Of a stretch of 64,000 nucleotides of DNA, positions 7,212 through 15,950 are shown piece after piece. The notes beneath the pieces are model-generated. The model was not told the DNA's origin, ran no database searches, and saw nothing but the letters and a program-made list of their open reading frames with translations. Position numbers and translations under genes: made by a program. Each line of letters begins with the position of its first letter. Within the stretch, counting starts at the first letter, position 1. The stretch is from an uncultured Candidatus Melainabacteria bacterium (lineage in GTDB: Bacteria; Cyanobacteriota; Vampirovibrionia; Gastranaerophilales; Gastranaerophilaceae), in assembly GCA_947090755.1 (NCBI GenBank), contig CAMUPF010000001.1:1-64000 (forward strand), read 5' to 3'.

Positions 7212-9629
7212 TTATTTGTCACCCTGAGGTATTCTCATTGAATAGAATGAACGTACTACGAAAATCAATGCGATAACGAGAAGTACCCAGCCTGCAACCG
7301 GTGCAAACTCTTTGAATGACTCGTTGATAGCGATTTCCATTGCAAGTAAGCCGAATAAAGTTGTGAACTTGATAATCGGGTTCATCGCAACAGAAGATGT
7401 ATCTTTGAACGGGTCACCAACAGTGTCGCCGACAACGGTTGCATCGTGAAGAGGGGTGCCTTTTTCTTTAAGGTCACATTCAACGATTTTCTTAGCGTTA
7501 TCCCAGCATCCGCCTGCGTTTGCCATAAAGACAGCCTGAAAGAGGCCGAATACTGCAATCGCAATCAGGTAACTTACAAAGTATGATACCGGAGCGTTAG
7601 TATTAGCTGTCGGTGCTGATAGACAAGCGAACGCAAGTGCAAACGCAAAGAGTGCTATAAAGATGTTTACCATACCTTTTTGAGCGTATTGTGTACAAAT
7701 TTTTACAACTTCTTTAGAGTTTGCAACGTTAGCAGATTTTTCATCAGCATCGCCTAATTTGATGTTTTGTTTGATGTATTCAACAGCTCTGTATGCGCCT
7801 GTTGTTACAGCCTGCATAGATGCGCCTGAGAACCAGTAAATTACCGCACCGCCGGTTAAGAAACCAAGGATGGTGTAAGGGTTCAATAGGTTCAAAATAG
7901 CTTCCGGCTGAACGCCAAGTGTGTTCTGGATAACCAGAATCAATGAGAAAATCATTGTTGTCGCCCCAACAACCGCTGTACCGATAAGAACCGGTTTAGA
8001 AGTCGCTTTGAACGTGTTTCCGGCCCCGTCGTTTTCTTCTAAGTATTGTTTTGCAACATCAAAGTTAGCGTCGAAACCGAATTCTTTTTTGATTTCTTCT
8101 TTAACGTTCGGAACTTCTTCGATTAAAGAAAGTTCGTAAACAGATTGAGCGTTGTCTGTTACAGGGCCGTAGCTGTCAACAGCTATTGTAACAGGGCCCA
8201 TTCCCAAGAAACCAAACGCTACAAGACCAAACGCAAATACTGACGGATAAACCATAAAGTTTTCCGGAATATGAACGCTTGCAACATAAGACAATGCCAT
8301 CAATAATACGATTACCATGCCAATCCAGAAGCCTGAGAAGTTACCTGCAACAATACCGGAAAGGATTGTTAATGATGAACCGCCCTCACGTGAAGCTGTA
8401 ACAACTTCTTCTGTGTGTTTAGCTTTAGGTGATGTAAAGATTTTGGTGAATTCCGGAATCAACGCAGCGCCTAAAGTACCGCAAGAAATGATTGTTGCAA
8501 GTACGAGCCATAGGTTTTCTGCGCCTACATTGTGTAATAAGTAGTAGCTTACACCGTAAGTCATTGCGATTGATAAAATTGAAGTCAACCATACAAGGTT
8601 TGTTAAAGGTTGTTCAAAGTCAAATTTTGCCGCTTTTTTAGCGTAGAATATGTTGAATAATCCGTTAACCCAGTATGAAACAACAGAAGTCGCAATCATA
8701 AGGAATCTCATAACGAAAATCCATGTCAAAAGCTGGATTTGGTACTCAGGCATAACACCGAGCAAGATGAAAGAAACAAGAGCAACTCCTGTTACGCCGT
8801 AAGTTTCGAAACCATCGGCAGTAGGTCCGATAGAGTCGCCTGCGTTGTCACCTGTACAATCCGCGATTACACCAGGGTTTCTAGGGTCATCTTCTTTGAT
8901 ACCGAATTGAATTTTCATTAAGTCTGACCCGATATCAGCGATTTTAGTAAAGATACCGCCTGCAACCCGAAGCGCAGAAGCACCAAGAGATTCGCCGATA
9001 GCAAAACCGATAAAGCAAGCACCTGCGATTTCGCCCGGAACGAATAACAAAATAATTAACATCATGATTAATTCAACAGAAACAAGCAGAACGCCAATGC
9101 TCATGCCTGCTTTCAGCGGAATATTCATGATGTTTAACGGATTGCCTTTTAAAGATGCAAAAGCTGTTCTTGAGTTAGCAAGCGTGTTCATTCTTATTCC
9201 GAACCACGCAACGCCGTATGAACCGAGAATACCGATTACAGACCAGCCTAAAATAGTTAGTACGCCTGTTAGGCCCATGTGCTGCAAATAACCAAAGTAA
9301 AATGCGATACATAAACCGATTAAAACCTCTAATACAATAAGGAATTTACCCTGTTGTACGAGATAGGTTTTACAAGTTTCAAAGATAGTGTTTCCAACTT
9401 CAGCCATAGCATGGTGAACCGGAAGTTTTTTAATCTTGAGAAACTCGATAAAACCAAAAATAACCCCGATAACAGAAATAACCAGCCCTATAACAAGATA
9501 GTTAAAACTTTCCGGGGAAGAACTGATATTTGGAACAACCAAATCAGCTTCACCTGCAAATGCAGAAGAGGCTCCCATAAAAATCATTGCCAAAAATGCA
9601 CAGAGGGGAGCGAATAGTTTTTTTAACAT
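7212..9629 (-). CDS. hppA: Membrane-bound ion-translocating pyrophosphatase
   Basis: Hydrolyses cytoplasmic pyrophosphate and pumps H+ and/or Na+ across the inner membrane, helping energy-limited anaerobes. The 805-aa protein is full length, with an N-terminal signal-like segment and about 16 membrane helices. Substrate-binding motifs are visible: EDDPRNPGVIADCTGDNAGD near residue 245 and DNAKKIVE plus GDTVGDPFKDT near the C-terminus. GNTFKAT carries a Lys where K+-independent enzymes have one, suggesting potassium independence. The GDSIGPTADGFETYG variant differs from the common DVAGMGADLFESY form, so ion specificity cannot be read safely. Monocistronic, with a strong terminator downstream. 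Confidence 0.96.
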   Translation of the reverse strand: MLKKLFAPLCAFLAMIFMGASSAFAGEADLVVPNISSSPESFNYLVIGLVISVIGVIFGFIEFLKIKKLPVHHAMAEVGNTIFETCKTYLVQQGKFLIVLEVLIGLCIAFYFGYLQHMGLTGVLTILGWSVIGILGSYGVAWFGIRMNTLANSRTAFASLKGNPLNIMNIPLKAGMSIGVLLVSVELIMMLIILLFVPGEIAGACFIGFAIGESLGASALRVAGGIFTKIADIGSDLMKIQFGIKEDDPRNPGVIADCTGDNAGDSIGPTADGFETYGVTGVALVSFILLGVMPEYQIQLLTWIFVMRFLMIATSVVSYWVNGLFNIFYAKKAAKFDFEQPLTNLVWLTSILSIAMTYGVSYYLLHNVGAENLWLVLATIISCGTLGAALIPEFTKIFTSPKAKHTEEVVTASREGGSSLTILSGIVAGNFSGFWIGMVIVLLMALSYVASVHIPENFMVYPSVFAFGLVAFGFLGMGPVTIAVDSYGPVTDNAQSVYELSLIEEVPNVKEEIKKEFGFDANFDVAKQYLEENDGAGNTFKATSKPVLIGTAVVGATTMIFSLILVIQNTLGVQPEAILNLLNPYTILGFLTGGAVIYWFSGASMQAVTTGAYRAVEYIKQNIKLGDADEKSANVANSKEVVKICTQYAQKGMVNIFIALFAFALAFACLSAPTANTNAPVSYFVSYLIAIAVFGLFQAVFMANAGGCWDNAKKIVECDLKEKGTPLHDATVVGDTVGDPFKDTSSVAMNPIIKFTTLFGLLAMEIAINESFKEFAPVAGWVLLVIALIFVVRSFYSMRIPQGDK

Positions 9630-9761
9630 AATTTTGACTCCTTCTTCTTATAAAAAATCATGTTCTTATAGAATTGTAGGTGCAATTAGCCGGCATGACA
9701 AATTTGTGAAGAAAGTTAAACTTGAAAATTTTTATGTTAGAAGTAAAATAAGACATGTAAT

Positions 9762-9834
<73 letters not shown>

Positions 9835-9840
9835 GAATAA

Positions 9841-9868
9841 AGTCGGTAACATTGTTGCCGGCTTTTTT
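9841..9868 (+). terminator. Terminator of tRNA-Lys
   Basis: AGTCGGTAAC/GTTGCCGGCT stem (10 bp with G-T pairs), loop ATT, then six T. Confidence 0.85.
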
Positions 9869-9888
9869 AATGAGGGATGAGAACCACA

Positions 9889-10001
9889 AGGCATAAGCCT
9901 TGTCTAAGGTTCGAGCGCGAGGCGGCAGAGTGCGAAGTGCTTTTGCTTCGGATGAAATCCGAGAGCAACACACGTAGACACGTTTCACGCCGCCGAGCAA
10001 G
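9889..10001 (+). repeat. GC-rich dispersed repeat, family A, copy 1
   Basis: The right part (9973-10001) reads CGTAGAC-A-CGTT-TC-ACGC-CGC-CGAGCAAG. It aligns almost base for base with the reverse complement of 14839-14868. The left part shares AGCGCGA and GCAGAG with the same element. Internal GGCGGC/GCCGCC and CTTCGGAT/ATCCGAG arms give a foldable structure. Its right edge abuts a truncated tRNA-like 3' end. Confidence 0.55.
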
Positions 10002-10003
10002 AC

Positions 10004-10022
10004 AATCCCTCTGAGTCCAGAA
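10004..10022 (+). repeat. Duplicated 3' end of tRNA-Lys
   Basis: 18 of 19 bases match tRNA-Lys positions 9819-9837 (T arm 3' side, acceptor, discriminator and 3 flanking bases). No matching 5' half is present. It is followed at once by a strong terminator, as the intact tRNA is. Either a remnant tRNA destroyed by the family A repeat, or an attachment-site-like duplication. Confidence 0.7.
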
Positions 10023-10060
10023 GCGGGTCAGTAATATCATTACTGACCCGCTTCTTTTTT
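10020..10060 (+). terminator. Very strong terminator
   Basis: Perfect 16-bp stem (10020-10035 with 10039-10054), 3-nt loop, and a T run on the + strand only. No intact + strand gene now precedes it, which fits a lost second tRNA gene. Confidence 0.85.
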
Positions 10061-10078
10061 ACTCATATATTAAAGTCT

Positions 10079-10525
10079 TTATTCTCCGTAATATTTAGGA
10101 TTTGATCTTTTAACTGTATCGTCTGCATCCTTTGCTACGATAGTTACATTCGGGGAGTTCATTATTGAAATATGCGTTGGTGCGTTATTTTTTGCGTCAA
10201 GTCGTATGTTACCTTTTGAACCGGTTATTCCTATACCAGACCCATTTTCATGATTCAATTTGATATTTACAGGAATATCTATACCAGAGGCAAACATCAT
10301 ATACTGTTGGCTATGGCCATTAACTGTTTCTTGATTTGTTAAGCTGTTAAAGATTCCGGTGGGAAAGCCATCTTTATTACGTGGCTGCGTGCCGCATAAT
10401 GAAATCTCCCCGAAAATGGTAGTTACTCTTGTAATTCCATTCGCACGTTCTTCTGCTGTGGAAATATCTTTGGCCTCATAGATTTTTCCAAATTGTATAC
10501 CTGCGATAATTACGTCATCTGCCAT
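10079..10525 (-). CDS. Unknown 148-aa protein
   Basis: Not recognised. A beta-rich soluble protein with no signal peptide or membrane segment. It contains IKLNHENGSGIGITGSKGNIRLD, reminiscent of beta-helix or OB-type strands, but this is not enough to assign a family. A good ribosome site (AAAGGAG) precedes the ATG. Its upstream region carries the TTGTAACAAA-type motif shared with other lineage-type genes. Confidence 0.6.
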   Translation of the reverse strand: MADDVIIAGIQFGKIYEAKDISTAEERANGITRVTTIFGEISLCGTQPRNKDGFPTGIFNSLTNQETVNGHSQQYMMFASGIDIPVNIKLNHENGSGIGITGSKGNIRLDAKNNAPTHISIMNSPNVTIVAKDADDTVKRSNPKYYGE

Positions 10526-10592
10526 ATAAAACTCCTTTCTTACATAGTTAGATAAAATAATTTTAGATATACAATTTTCATAAATTGAAATA

Positions 10593-10612
10593 TTTGTTAC
10601 ATTTTGTTATAA
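10593..10612 (-). promoter_or_regulatory. TGTAACAAA-type upstream motif
   Basis: Contains TGTTACATTTTGTTATAA, almost the same as 33026-33044 and the reverse complement of 26804-26826. It lies about 70 nt upstream of the 148-aa gene. Confidence 0.35.
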
Positions 10613-10617
10613 AAAGT

Positions 10618-11517
10618 TTATTGCTTAAGAGATTTTCTTGCAAATTTTGATGTGTCGATTAATTTAAGAACATCTTCCACGCAGCAGCCCTTACTCCAGC
10701 GCACAGGGCAGATGTCAATGCCGCCGCGTCGCGTGTAAAGGGCGCATACAAATAATTCATCATCTTTATCCAGAATGTCATAAAGTCGTTTGTAAATCAT
10801 TTCACAGCATTCTTCGTGAAAGTGAAATTCTGAACGGAACGAACTTAAATATTCTACCAGACTTTGTTCGGTGATATGTTTTTTGGATTTGTAATAAATA
10901 AAAGCATCGCCAAAGTCAGGCTGGTGCGTTACACGACAGTTGGAACGCAAAGAATCAAATGTTAAATAATAGGTCTTTTGTTCCGGAAGCGGCTCGGTTG
11001 TGAGAAGTTCCGGCGCTTCTTTAAATTTTTCTATTTTAAACATTGATTCATCTACCAGATTCATAATATTTTCAAAGTTGTTGAATATTTCAAGCCTTTG
11101 AGCATTGTTATCAATAAAATCAACTTGAACGACGGTTTGAAGTTTTTCGGATAAATCCTTTTGTATTATATCGCGGCAAATTTTGAGACATTCAGCGCCT
11201 GTCGTTCCGTAGCGTGACATATTGAAGGAGTTAAGGTATAACTTTAATGACTTGGATTCAACGAGAAATTCGCTGTTGCAATTATATGAGAGTTTCATCA
11301 ATCTTGTGACCGGAATTCCATTAAGCGTCATTGCAGAGAATTCATACGCGTGCCAGGCATCCCAACCTTCAAACGGCAGAGCATCGTTTTCAATATTGTA
11401 TTGTTTACGGTTTTCGAATCTAGGAATCGCTACAAGTAATGACGGATCGTAGTTTTCGCTTCCGTTTATTTTTTTCCCTAAATGTGTTGACGCGATTTTT
11501 TCTGTAATATTTTCCAT
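10618..11517 (-). CDS. queF: NADPH-dependent 7-cyano-7-deazaguanine reductase
   Basis: Reduces preQ0 to preQ1 in queuosine synthesis for tRNA wobble modification. It is the long, two-domain (YqcD-type) QueF. Visible motifs include the QueF-specific ESKSLKLYLNSFNM, SNCRVTHQPDFGDAFIYY, a FRSEFHFHEECCE active-site region and YTRRGGIDICPVRW. A longer frame starts at 11568, but 11517 gives the normal ~299-aa length. A -10 box (TACAAT, 11524-11529) lies exactly 6 nt before it, suggesting a leaderless mRNA. Other queuosine genes are not in this window. Confidence 0.94.
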   Translation of the reverse strand: MENITEKIASTHLGKKINGSENYDPSLLVAIPRFENRKQYNIENDALPFEGWDAWHAYEFSAMTLNGIPVTRLMKLSYNCNSEFLVESKSLKLYLNSFNMSRYGTTGAECLKICRDIIQKDLSEKLQTVVQVDFIDNNAQRLEIFNNFENIMNLVDESMFKIEKFKEAPELLTTEPLPEQKTYYLTFDSLRSNCRVTHQPDFGDAFIYYKSKKHITEQSLVEYLSSFRSEFHFHEECCEMIYKRLYDILDKDDELFVCALYTRRGGIDICPVRWSKGCCVEDVLKLIDTSKFARKSLKQ

Positions 11518-11566
11518 AAAATTATTGTAGCAAAAAAATTTTTGTTTGGATTTTATATCTTTTACC
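11518..11566. promoter_or_regulatory. Divergent promoter region queF / L,D-transpeptidase
   Basis: 49 nt between two divergent starts. The minus strand has TACAAT 6 nt from the queF ATG. The plus strand has a weaker TATATC 7 nt from the transpeptidase ATG. Neither start has a convincing ribosome site. Confidence 0.5.
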
Positions 11567-12184
11567 ATGAAAATAAATTGTATAAGGAAAGCTTTAGGGA
11601 TTACAGCGATAGCAGTGGCTGGTGCGGCTATGCCTGCGATTACTTATGCCCAGCAGGATAATAAAATAAAACACGATACATTTGAGTTACAACATACAAC
11701 AGTACCGGTAACGGGTTCTTCTGATAGTATTTTGCTGGCGCATGCTCCAAAACCTGATATAACAGTCGCAGGAGAAAAGAAATCAGCATCATTTGTTGTT
11801 GATTTATCTCAGAATGTTTTATACCGGTATGATGATAAAGGCCACGCAGTCGAAGCGTTTCTTGTGGCGTCGGGCAAAAAGACTTCACCGTCAAAGAAGG
11901 GTATATTTGCGGTGACACATGTTGAATCATATCCGTATCGTTTTGCTCCGCGCAGAGCAAAACGCAGAAGGAATCCTTCTGCGTATGGACCAAAAATCAT
12001 TTGTTTGGAAACGGTAAATTCTGTAACAGGTGAACGTGGCGTAACGGGGCAGTTTATTCACGGCAATAATGATGCTAAAAGCCTTGGTAAATATGCGTCG
12101 CTAGGATGTATCAGGATGGACAACGAAATAATAAAAAGGCTTGCGGCGCAGGTAAAACGCGGGCACTTCGTTTTGATAAAATAG
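11567..12184 (+). CDS. L,D-transpeptidase (YkuD domain), exported
   Basis: Cross-links peptidoglycan through L,D bonds or attaches proteins to it in the periplasm. The start at 11567 gives a signal peptide (MKINCIRKALGITAIAVAGAAMPAITYA), so the longer frame from 11546 is less likely. The YkuD domain runs from about residue 75 to the end. It has the catalytic signature IHGNN followed by SLGCIRM with the nucleophile Cys. The stretch RRAKRRRN within the domain is unusually basic. About 205 aa, a minimal secreted Ldt. Confidence 0.9.
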   Translation: MKINCIRKALGITAIAVAGAAMPAITYAQQDNKIKHDTFELQHTTVPVTGSSDSILLAHAPKPDITVAGEKKSASFVVDLSQNVLYRYDDKGHAVEAFLVASGKKTSPSKKGIFAVTHVESYPYRFAPRRAKRRRNPSAYGPKIICLETVNSVTGERGVTGQFIHGNNDAKSLGKYASLGCIRMDNEIIKRLAAQVKRGHFVLIK

Positions 12185-12228
12185 GCTTACTATTCGGGCA
12201 CATTCCTTATCGCGGGCATTCACCGGAC

Positions 12229-12263
12229 AATAAAAAGAAAGACCCGTATATTAATACAGGTCT
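12229..12263 (-). terminator. Terminator of the sdaA operon
   Basis: AGACC...GGTCT hairpin with inner GTAT/ATAC pairing, followed on the minus strand by a T-rich run. About 95 nt after the sdaAA stop. Confidence 0.55.
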
Positions 12264-12355
12264 GGAATTAAGAATAGCTGGAAGTATGAAAAAGATTTAA
12301 TTATATTAAACCTTAATCACCTTTTTTTGCCAATTAGCCATTCAGCCTATTGTAT

Positions 12356-13234
12356 TTATACGCGTGAATAAAAATTTTTTTCCATTTTTATACCGGTTTT
12401 AGTTTTTGCAAGACCGGCCTGAGAACTTTCTTTTAATGATGGTGACATTAATTGTCCTGTTTGTTCAAGAGCGTCTATTATCTCATCAAGCGGAATAAGT
12501 GATTTGATTCCGGCGGAGGCAAGTTCGTATGCGGTAACGGCATGGATTCCGAGGAAAGGGTTCCGTTTGATACAGGGAACTTCCACCAGACCGCAGACAG
12601 GGTCGCAGGTTAGGCCTAAAAGATTTTTCATTGCGAGCGCAACGGCAGAGAGAATGTTGTCGATATTTTCGCCTCTAAGCTGTGCGAGAGCTCCGGCAGC
12701 CATCGCAGAAGCTACACCGCATTCCGCCTGACATCCGGCAACGGCTCCGGCAAGTTGAACTTTATTAGATATAATTCTTCCTATTTCACCGGCTGTGATA
12801 AGCGCGTTAATCTGTTCTTCTTCGTCTGCCTGAATCTCTTCTGCAACAGAAACTAAAACAGACGGAACAATTCCGCAGGAACCGGCAGTGGGGCAGGCAA
12901 CGATTTTGCCCATACGCGCGTTTTCTTCTGATGTCGCAAGTGCATAAGTTGTAATTTTCTCAAAAATGACACCCAGTAGTGACGATTTTGTTGCAAATTT
13001 TTCCTGTAACTTTTTACAATCGCCGCCGCTCATCCCGCTGTAAGATTTTTCGCAGGAGTGTAAGCCCGCGCTAATTGCTTCTTTCATCGCCTCAAGACTG
13101 ATTTTTACAACTTGTCGTACTTCCTGAACGCTAATATCATTTTTTTGCGCTTCATTTTCCTGTGCGATTTCGTATATTTTTTTATTAGTCTTGCTGCAGA
13201 CTGTTTCTAATTCTTCAAATGTGTTTATGTTCAA
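12356..13234 (-). CDS. sdaAA: L-serine dehydratase, iron-sulfur type, alpha subunit
   Basis: Converts L-serine to pyruvate and ammonia with a [4Fe-4S] cluster, as a heterodimer with the adjacent beta subunit. The 292-aa length matches the family. Motifs include PTAGSCGIVPSVLV, AGCQAECGVASAMAAGAL and LGLTCDPVCGLVEVPCIKRN, which hold the cluster cysteines. It overlaps the upstream sdaAB stop by 4 nt, implying translational coupling. The oxygen-sensitive cluster fits an anaerobe. Confidence 0.96.
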   Translation of the reverse strand: MNINTFEELETVCSKTNKKIYEIAQENEAQKNDISVQEVRQVVKISLEAMKEAISAGLHSCEKSYSGMSGGDCKKLQEKFATKSSLLGVIFEKITTYALATSEENARMGKIVACPTAGSCGIVPSVLVSVAEEIQADEEEQINALITAGEIGRIISNKVQLAGAVAGCQAECGVASAMAAGALAQLRGENIDNILSAVALAMKNLLGLTCDPVCGLVEVPCIKRNPFLGIHAVTAYELASAGIKSLIPLDEIIDALEQTGQLMSPSLKESSQAGLAKTKTGIKMEKNFYSRV

Positions 13235-13899
13235 TTCCCGAGTTTCCTTACGTATCTAACCATATTAAGGTGATCAATTTCTTTGATTTTATCAATTGCT
13301 TCTTTTTGAAGTTCGCCATCCAGACAAATGCACATTGATGCGGTTTCGCCCTTGCCGCTTCTGTCACAATGTAGTGACGCTATATTAACATTTTCTGCCT
13401 GTATAATTGTACTGACTTTAGAAATCATGCCGGTAACGTCTTTGTATACAAGCAGAAGAGTATTGTACTTGCCTGTAAATTTAACGGAAAATTCGTTAAT
13501 TTTTCTTATGGCAATTTCTCCTGCACCGATTGAATCGCCTGAGATTTGCATTTTGTTTTGGCCCTCAAAAATGAAGTCGACGGCGTTTGGATGGCGATTA
13601 AAGTCATTGTAGTATTCAAATTGGTAATCTATGCTTTGGGCGATGTCAGAATTAAAAATATCTTTTATTCTGATATCATCTACCGCGAGTCCGAGGACAC
13701 CTGCGAGTAAACCTTTGTCGGTTCCGTGGCCTTTACCGGTTTGGGCGTAGGAGTTATAAAGTTTGAATGTGATTTTTTCTATTGGTTCGTCGTAAACATT
13801 TTTAGCGAGAAGCCCGAGCCTTACAGCGCCTGCGGTGTGGGAACTTGAAGGACCTACCATTACGGGGGAAATAATATCTATAAGTGAAGATTGACGCAT
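13231..13899 (-). CDS. sdaAB: L-serine dehydratase, iron-sulfur type, beta subunit
   Basis: Beta subunit of the SdaA complex. The N-terminal half carries PVMVGPSSSHTAGAVRLGLLA and GHGTDKGLLAGVLG. The C-terminal ~75 residues form an ACT domain (YNTLLLVYKDVTGMISKVSTIIQAENVNIASL) that usually binds serine as an effector. 222 aa, full length. First gene of the two-gene operon, with an SD (AAAGAGGAAAA) before the ATG. It contains one of the TCAC-N6-GTGA palindromes (13364-13377). Confidence 0.95.
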   Translation of the reverse strand: MRQSSLIDIISPVMVGPSSSHTAGAVRLGLLAKNVYDEPIEKITFKLYNSYAQTGKGHGTDKGLLAGVLGLAVDDIRIKDIFNSDIAQSIDYQFEYYNDFNRHPNAVDFIFEGQNKMQISGDSIGAGEIAIRKINEFSVKFTGKYNTLLLVYKDVTGMISKVSTIIQAENVNIASLHCDRSGKGETASMCICLDGELQKEAIDKIKEIDHLNMVRYVRKLGN

Positions 13900-13945
13900 G
13901 CTTTTTCCTCTTTGTAATCATGAATTATAGCATATCGAAAAATTT

Positions 13946-14473
13946 TTACCAGCTTTTTACTGCACTCCATGCGCGGATTGTGCCGCGCTCGTATTTTATA
14001 AGAAAATAGTCACCGTCTTTAACATATTCAATAGCGGCTTCCATCGGGATTTTTTCTTCGTCTTCGGTCATGCCTGCAGCACGGCGTTTTTTGTTAACTT
14101 TTTGCCGCTCTTTTTCCTGTTTTTTCTTTATTTTTTTATAATCTTTATCTTTTTCGCGCTCAATTTGTGACATGTCTTCTTCGACTTTAAACACCGGAAA
14201 AATCGCAAGCGGTTTTTTAGATTGCATAAGTATAAAGTAATCGCGCAGGTCAGAAATAGCAAGTTCGTAATGCCCCGGCATTAGAACATTCCCGTCGCCG
14301 TCTTTGAGCGGGTCTGTCAGAATAAGAGTGGGATAATCGGATTCCTTCAATGAATATTTATATATGGCGTTTGACCCATCAGAAGTTGAAAACGCACTTG
14401 AAGGCATAATTGCATACTGTCTTAAATCCTCAAATTTAAACGCATTATCAACAAAAGCACCTTCAAAAATCAT
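13946..14473 (-). CDS. Unknown 175-aa protein downstream of rnpA
   Basis: Not recognised. The first half is a mixed alpha/beta domain. Residues ~100-140 are a very basic, probably coiled stretch (KDKDYKKIKKKQEKERQKVNKKRR). A short beta C-terminal part ends in WSAVKSW. It shares 1 nt with the rnpA stop, so it belongs to the rpmH-rnpA operon, in the place where yidD/yidC often sit in other bacteria. It is neither of those. Confidence 0.7.
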   Translation of the reverse strand: MIFEGAFVDNAFKFEDLRQYAIMPSSAFSTSDGSNAIYKYSLKESDYPTLILTDPLKDGDGNVLMPGHYELAISDLRDYFILMQSKKPLAIFPVFKVEEDMSQIEREKDKDYKKIKKKQEKERQKVNKKRRAAGMTEDEEKIPMEAAIEYVKDGDYFLIKYERGTIRAWSAVKSW

Positions 14474-14826
14474 TAGAACCTCGCAAGAAGTTCCGTTACG
14501 ATGTGTTTTATTTCCTGAAAGTTTTTACCAAGGGCATGTTGGGTTCCGACAAAAATCAGTGACATATAACTCTGAGAGCCGGCTAAATTGTTTTCTTTTT
14601 GTAAAATTCTGTAACTTTCGCGCATCAATCTTCGTAAGCGATTGCGTTTAACAGCGCGTTTGTGAGTCTTTTTGCTAACGACAAAACCAACCTTTGTAGG
14701 CTGGTTTTCGTCTTTCTTTTTTAAACCTGCAAACAAAGATACTCCGCCCTTATGGGAGGAGTTCTTTAGTTTGTAAATTGCATTAAATGCTTTTTTATTT
14801 TTTAAACGGTATTGCTTTTTGAGCAT
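14473..14826 (-). CDS. rnpA: Ribonuclease P protein component
   Basis: Protein subunit of RNase P, which matures tRNA 5' ends with the RNA subunit. 117 aa as usual. The family signature around KTHKRAVKRNRLRRLMRESYR is intact, as are the N-terminal LKNKKAFNAIYK and GFVVSKK. It follows rpmH in the conserved order, although a GC-rich dispersed repeat now fills the 63-nt gap between them. Confidence 0.96.
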   Translation of the reverse strand: MLKKQYRLKNKKAFNAIYKLKNSSHKGGVSLFAGLKKKDENQPTKVGFVVSKKTHKRAVKRNRLRRLMRESYRILQKENNLAGSQSYMSLIFVGTQHALGKNFQEIKHIVTELLARF

Positions 14827-14838
14827 TAACTTTACCTT

Positions 14839-14892
14839 CTTGCTCGACTCGCGTTTAACGGGTCTACGGCTCTGCTCGGTTCGTTCGCGCTA
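14839..14892 (-). repeat. GC-rich dispersed repeat, family A, copy 2
   Basis: Read on the minus strand, it runs from the rpmH stop region (TTAGCGCGAACGAACC, GCAGAG) to CGTAGAC-C-CGTT-AA-ACGC-GAGT-CGAGCAAG at 14868-14839. This matches 9973-10001. It overlaps the last codon of rpmH and lies between rpmH and rnpA. Confidence 0.55.
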
Positions 14893-15042
14893 AGCTCTTT
14901 CTTTAGCTGTGATAGCTAATTTATGACGGCCTCTTGCACGACGTCTGTTTAATACTTCACGTCCGCCCGGAGTAGCCATTCTTGCTCTAAAGCCGCTTAC
15001 CATTTGTCTTTTTCTTTTAGTTCCTTCTAGTGTACGTTTCAT
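14890..15042 (-). CDS. rpmH: Large ribosomal subunit protein bL34
   Basis: 50-aa basic ribosomal protein. Begins [21 protein letters not shown] and contains [21 protein letters not shown], the universal bL34 signature, with the short tail AITAKERA. The start has an AAGGAAATAAAAAA leader. First gene of the rpmH-rnpA operon. No dnaA is adjacent in this window. Confidence 0.97.
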   Translation of the reverse strand: MKRTLEGTKRKRQMVSGFRARMATPGGREVLNRRRARGRHKLAITAKERA

Positions 15043-15083
15043 TTTTTTATTTCCTTTGCTAGTTTATTCAGATTTATTTTTAT

Positions 15084-15110
15084 GTTATACCAAAGAAAAT
15101 TATTAGTCAA
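15084..15110 (-). promoter_or_regulatory. Probable rpmH promoter
   Basis: On the minus strand TTGACT (15110-15105), a 15-nt spacer and TATAAC (15089-15084), about 40 nt before the rpmH ATG. Confidence 0.5.
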
Positions 15111-15137
15111 CCAACAGAAAACGGGAGGTTAAATTTT

Positions 15138-15950
15138 ATGAACAAAAACGTAATAAAACTGGGATTTATCGGCTGCGGTAAGATGGCCGGCTCTATTATA
15201 AAAGGAGTTTTAGGCTCTTGCAGCGCGAAAAACTTTGAGATTACAGGCTCTGAAGTTAACAATGAAATCGCATCACTGGCGTCAGAAAGACTCGGAATTC
15301 AGGTTATTTCCGATAATATGGAACTGGCAAAGAATTCTGATGTTCTTGTTATCGCGACAAAACCTATGTATGTTTTGAATATTTTGGAAGAAATTAAACC
15401 TGTTTTTGATAAAAATAAACTTTTGATTTCGATTGCGGCCGGTGTTTCCACCAAGAAAATTAACGCTGTGCTTCCCCAACAGCGTGTTGTGCGTGTTATG
15501 CCGAATACTCCGGCTCTATTGGGCGCAGGTATGGCCGGTGTTGCAAAAGGTGCGCTTGCAACGGATGAGGATGCTGAATTTGTACTTGATTTGATGACAA
15601 CTGTGGGTAAGGCTATTCTTGTTGAAGAAAAACAAATGGATATAATTACCGCAATTTCAGGTTCCGGCCCTGCGTTTTTCTATCAGGTAATCGAAGATAT
15701 GGCGCGTGCAGGCGAAAAACTTGGCCTTGAGTATGAAAAATCATTGCTTCTGGCAACCCAAACTGCACTTGGTTCAGCAATGATGGTCGAAAAACGCGGT
15801 GAGCTTAGCGTTCAAAACCTTATTGATAATGTTGCAACAAAAGGCGGTTGTACTTTCGTAGGAATCCAAACGATGAAAGAGGAACATTCCGATAAATTGT
15901 TTGATAAAGTTATTGCCGATACGACTAAGAAAGCGTCAGAACTCGGCTAG
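15138..15950 (+). CDS. proC: Pyrroline-5-carboxylate reductase
   Basis: Last step of proline synthesis, reducing pyrroline-5-carboxylate with NAD(P)H. 270 aa, full length. The Rossmann motif GFIGCGKMAGSI sits at the N-terminus, then MPNTPALLGAGM, and the dimerisation/substrate region AISGSGPAFFYQVIEDMARAGEKLGL. Good SD (GGGAGG) 9 nt before the ATG. Its 3' end overlaps the convergent gshB gene by 26 nt. Confidence 0.96.
   Translation: MNKNVIKLGFIGCGKMAGSIIKGVLGSCSAKNFEITGSEVNNEIASLASERLGIQVISDNMELAKNSDVLVIATKPMYVLNILEEIKPVFDKNKLLISIAAGVSTKKINAVLPQQRVVRVMPNTPALLGAGMAGVAKGALATDEDAEFVLDLMTTVGKAILVEEKQMDIITAISGSGPAFFYQVIEDMARAGEKLGLEYEKSLLLATQTALGSAMMVEKRGELSVQNLIDNVATKGGCTFVGIQTMKEEHSDKLFDKVIADTTKKASELG

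Noticed and set aside
7382-9617. Several antisense frames opposite hppA, ileS, thrS and uvrB
   Set aside because: They are shadows of strongly conserved genes, lacking ribosome sites and recognisable products.
12106-12300. 64-codon frame overlapping the L,D-transpeptidase 3' end
   Set aside because: Begins inside the YkuD catalytic motif in another frame and runs through the terminator region; no ribosome site.
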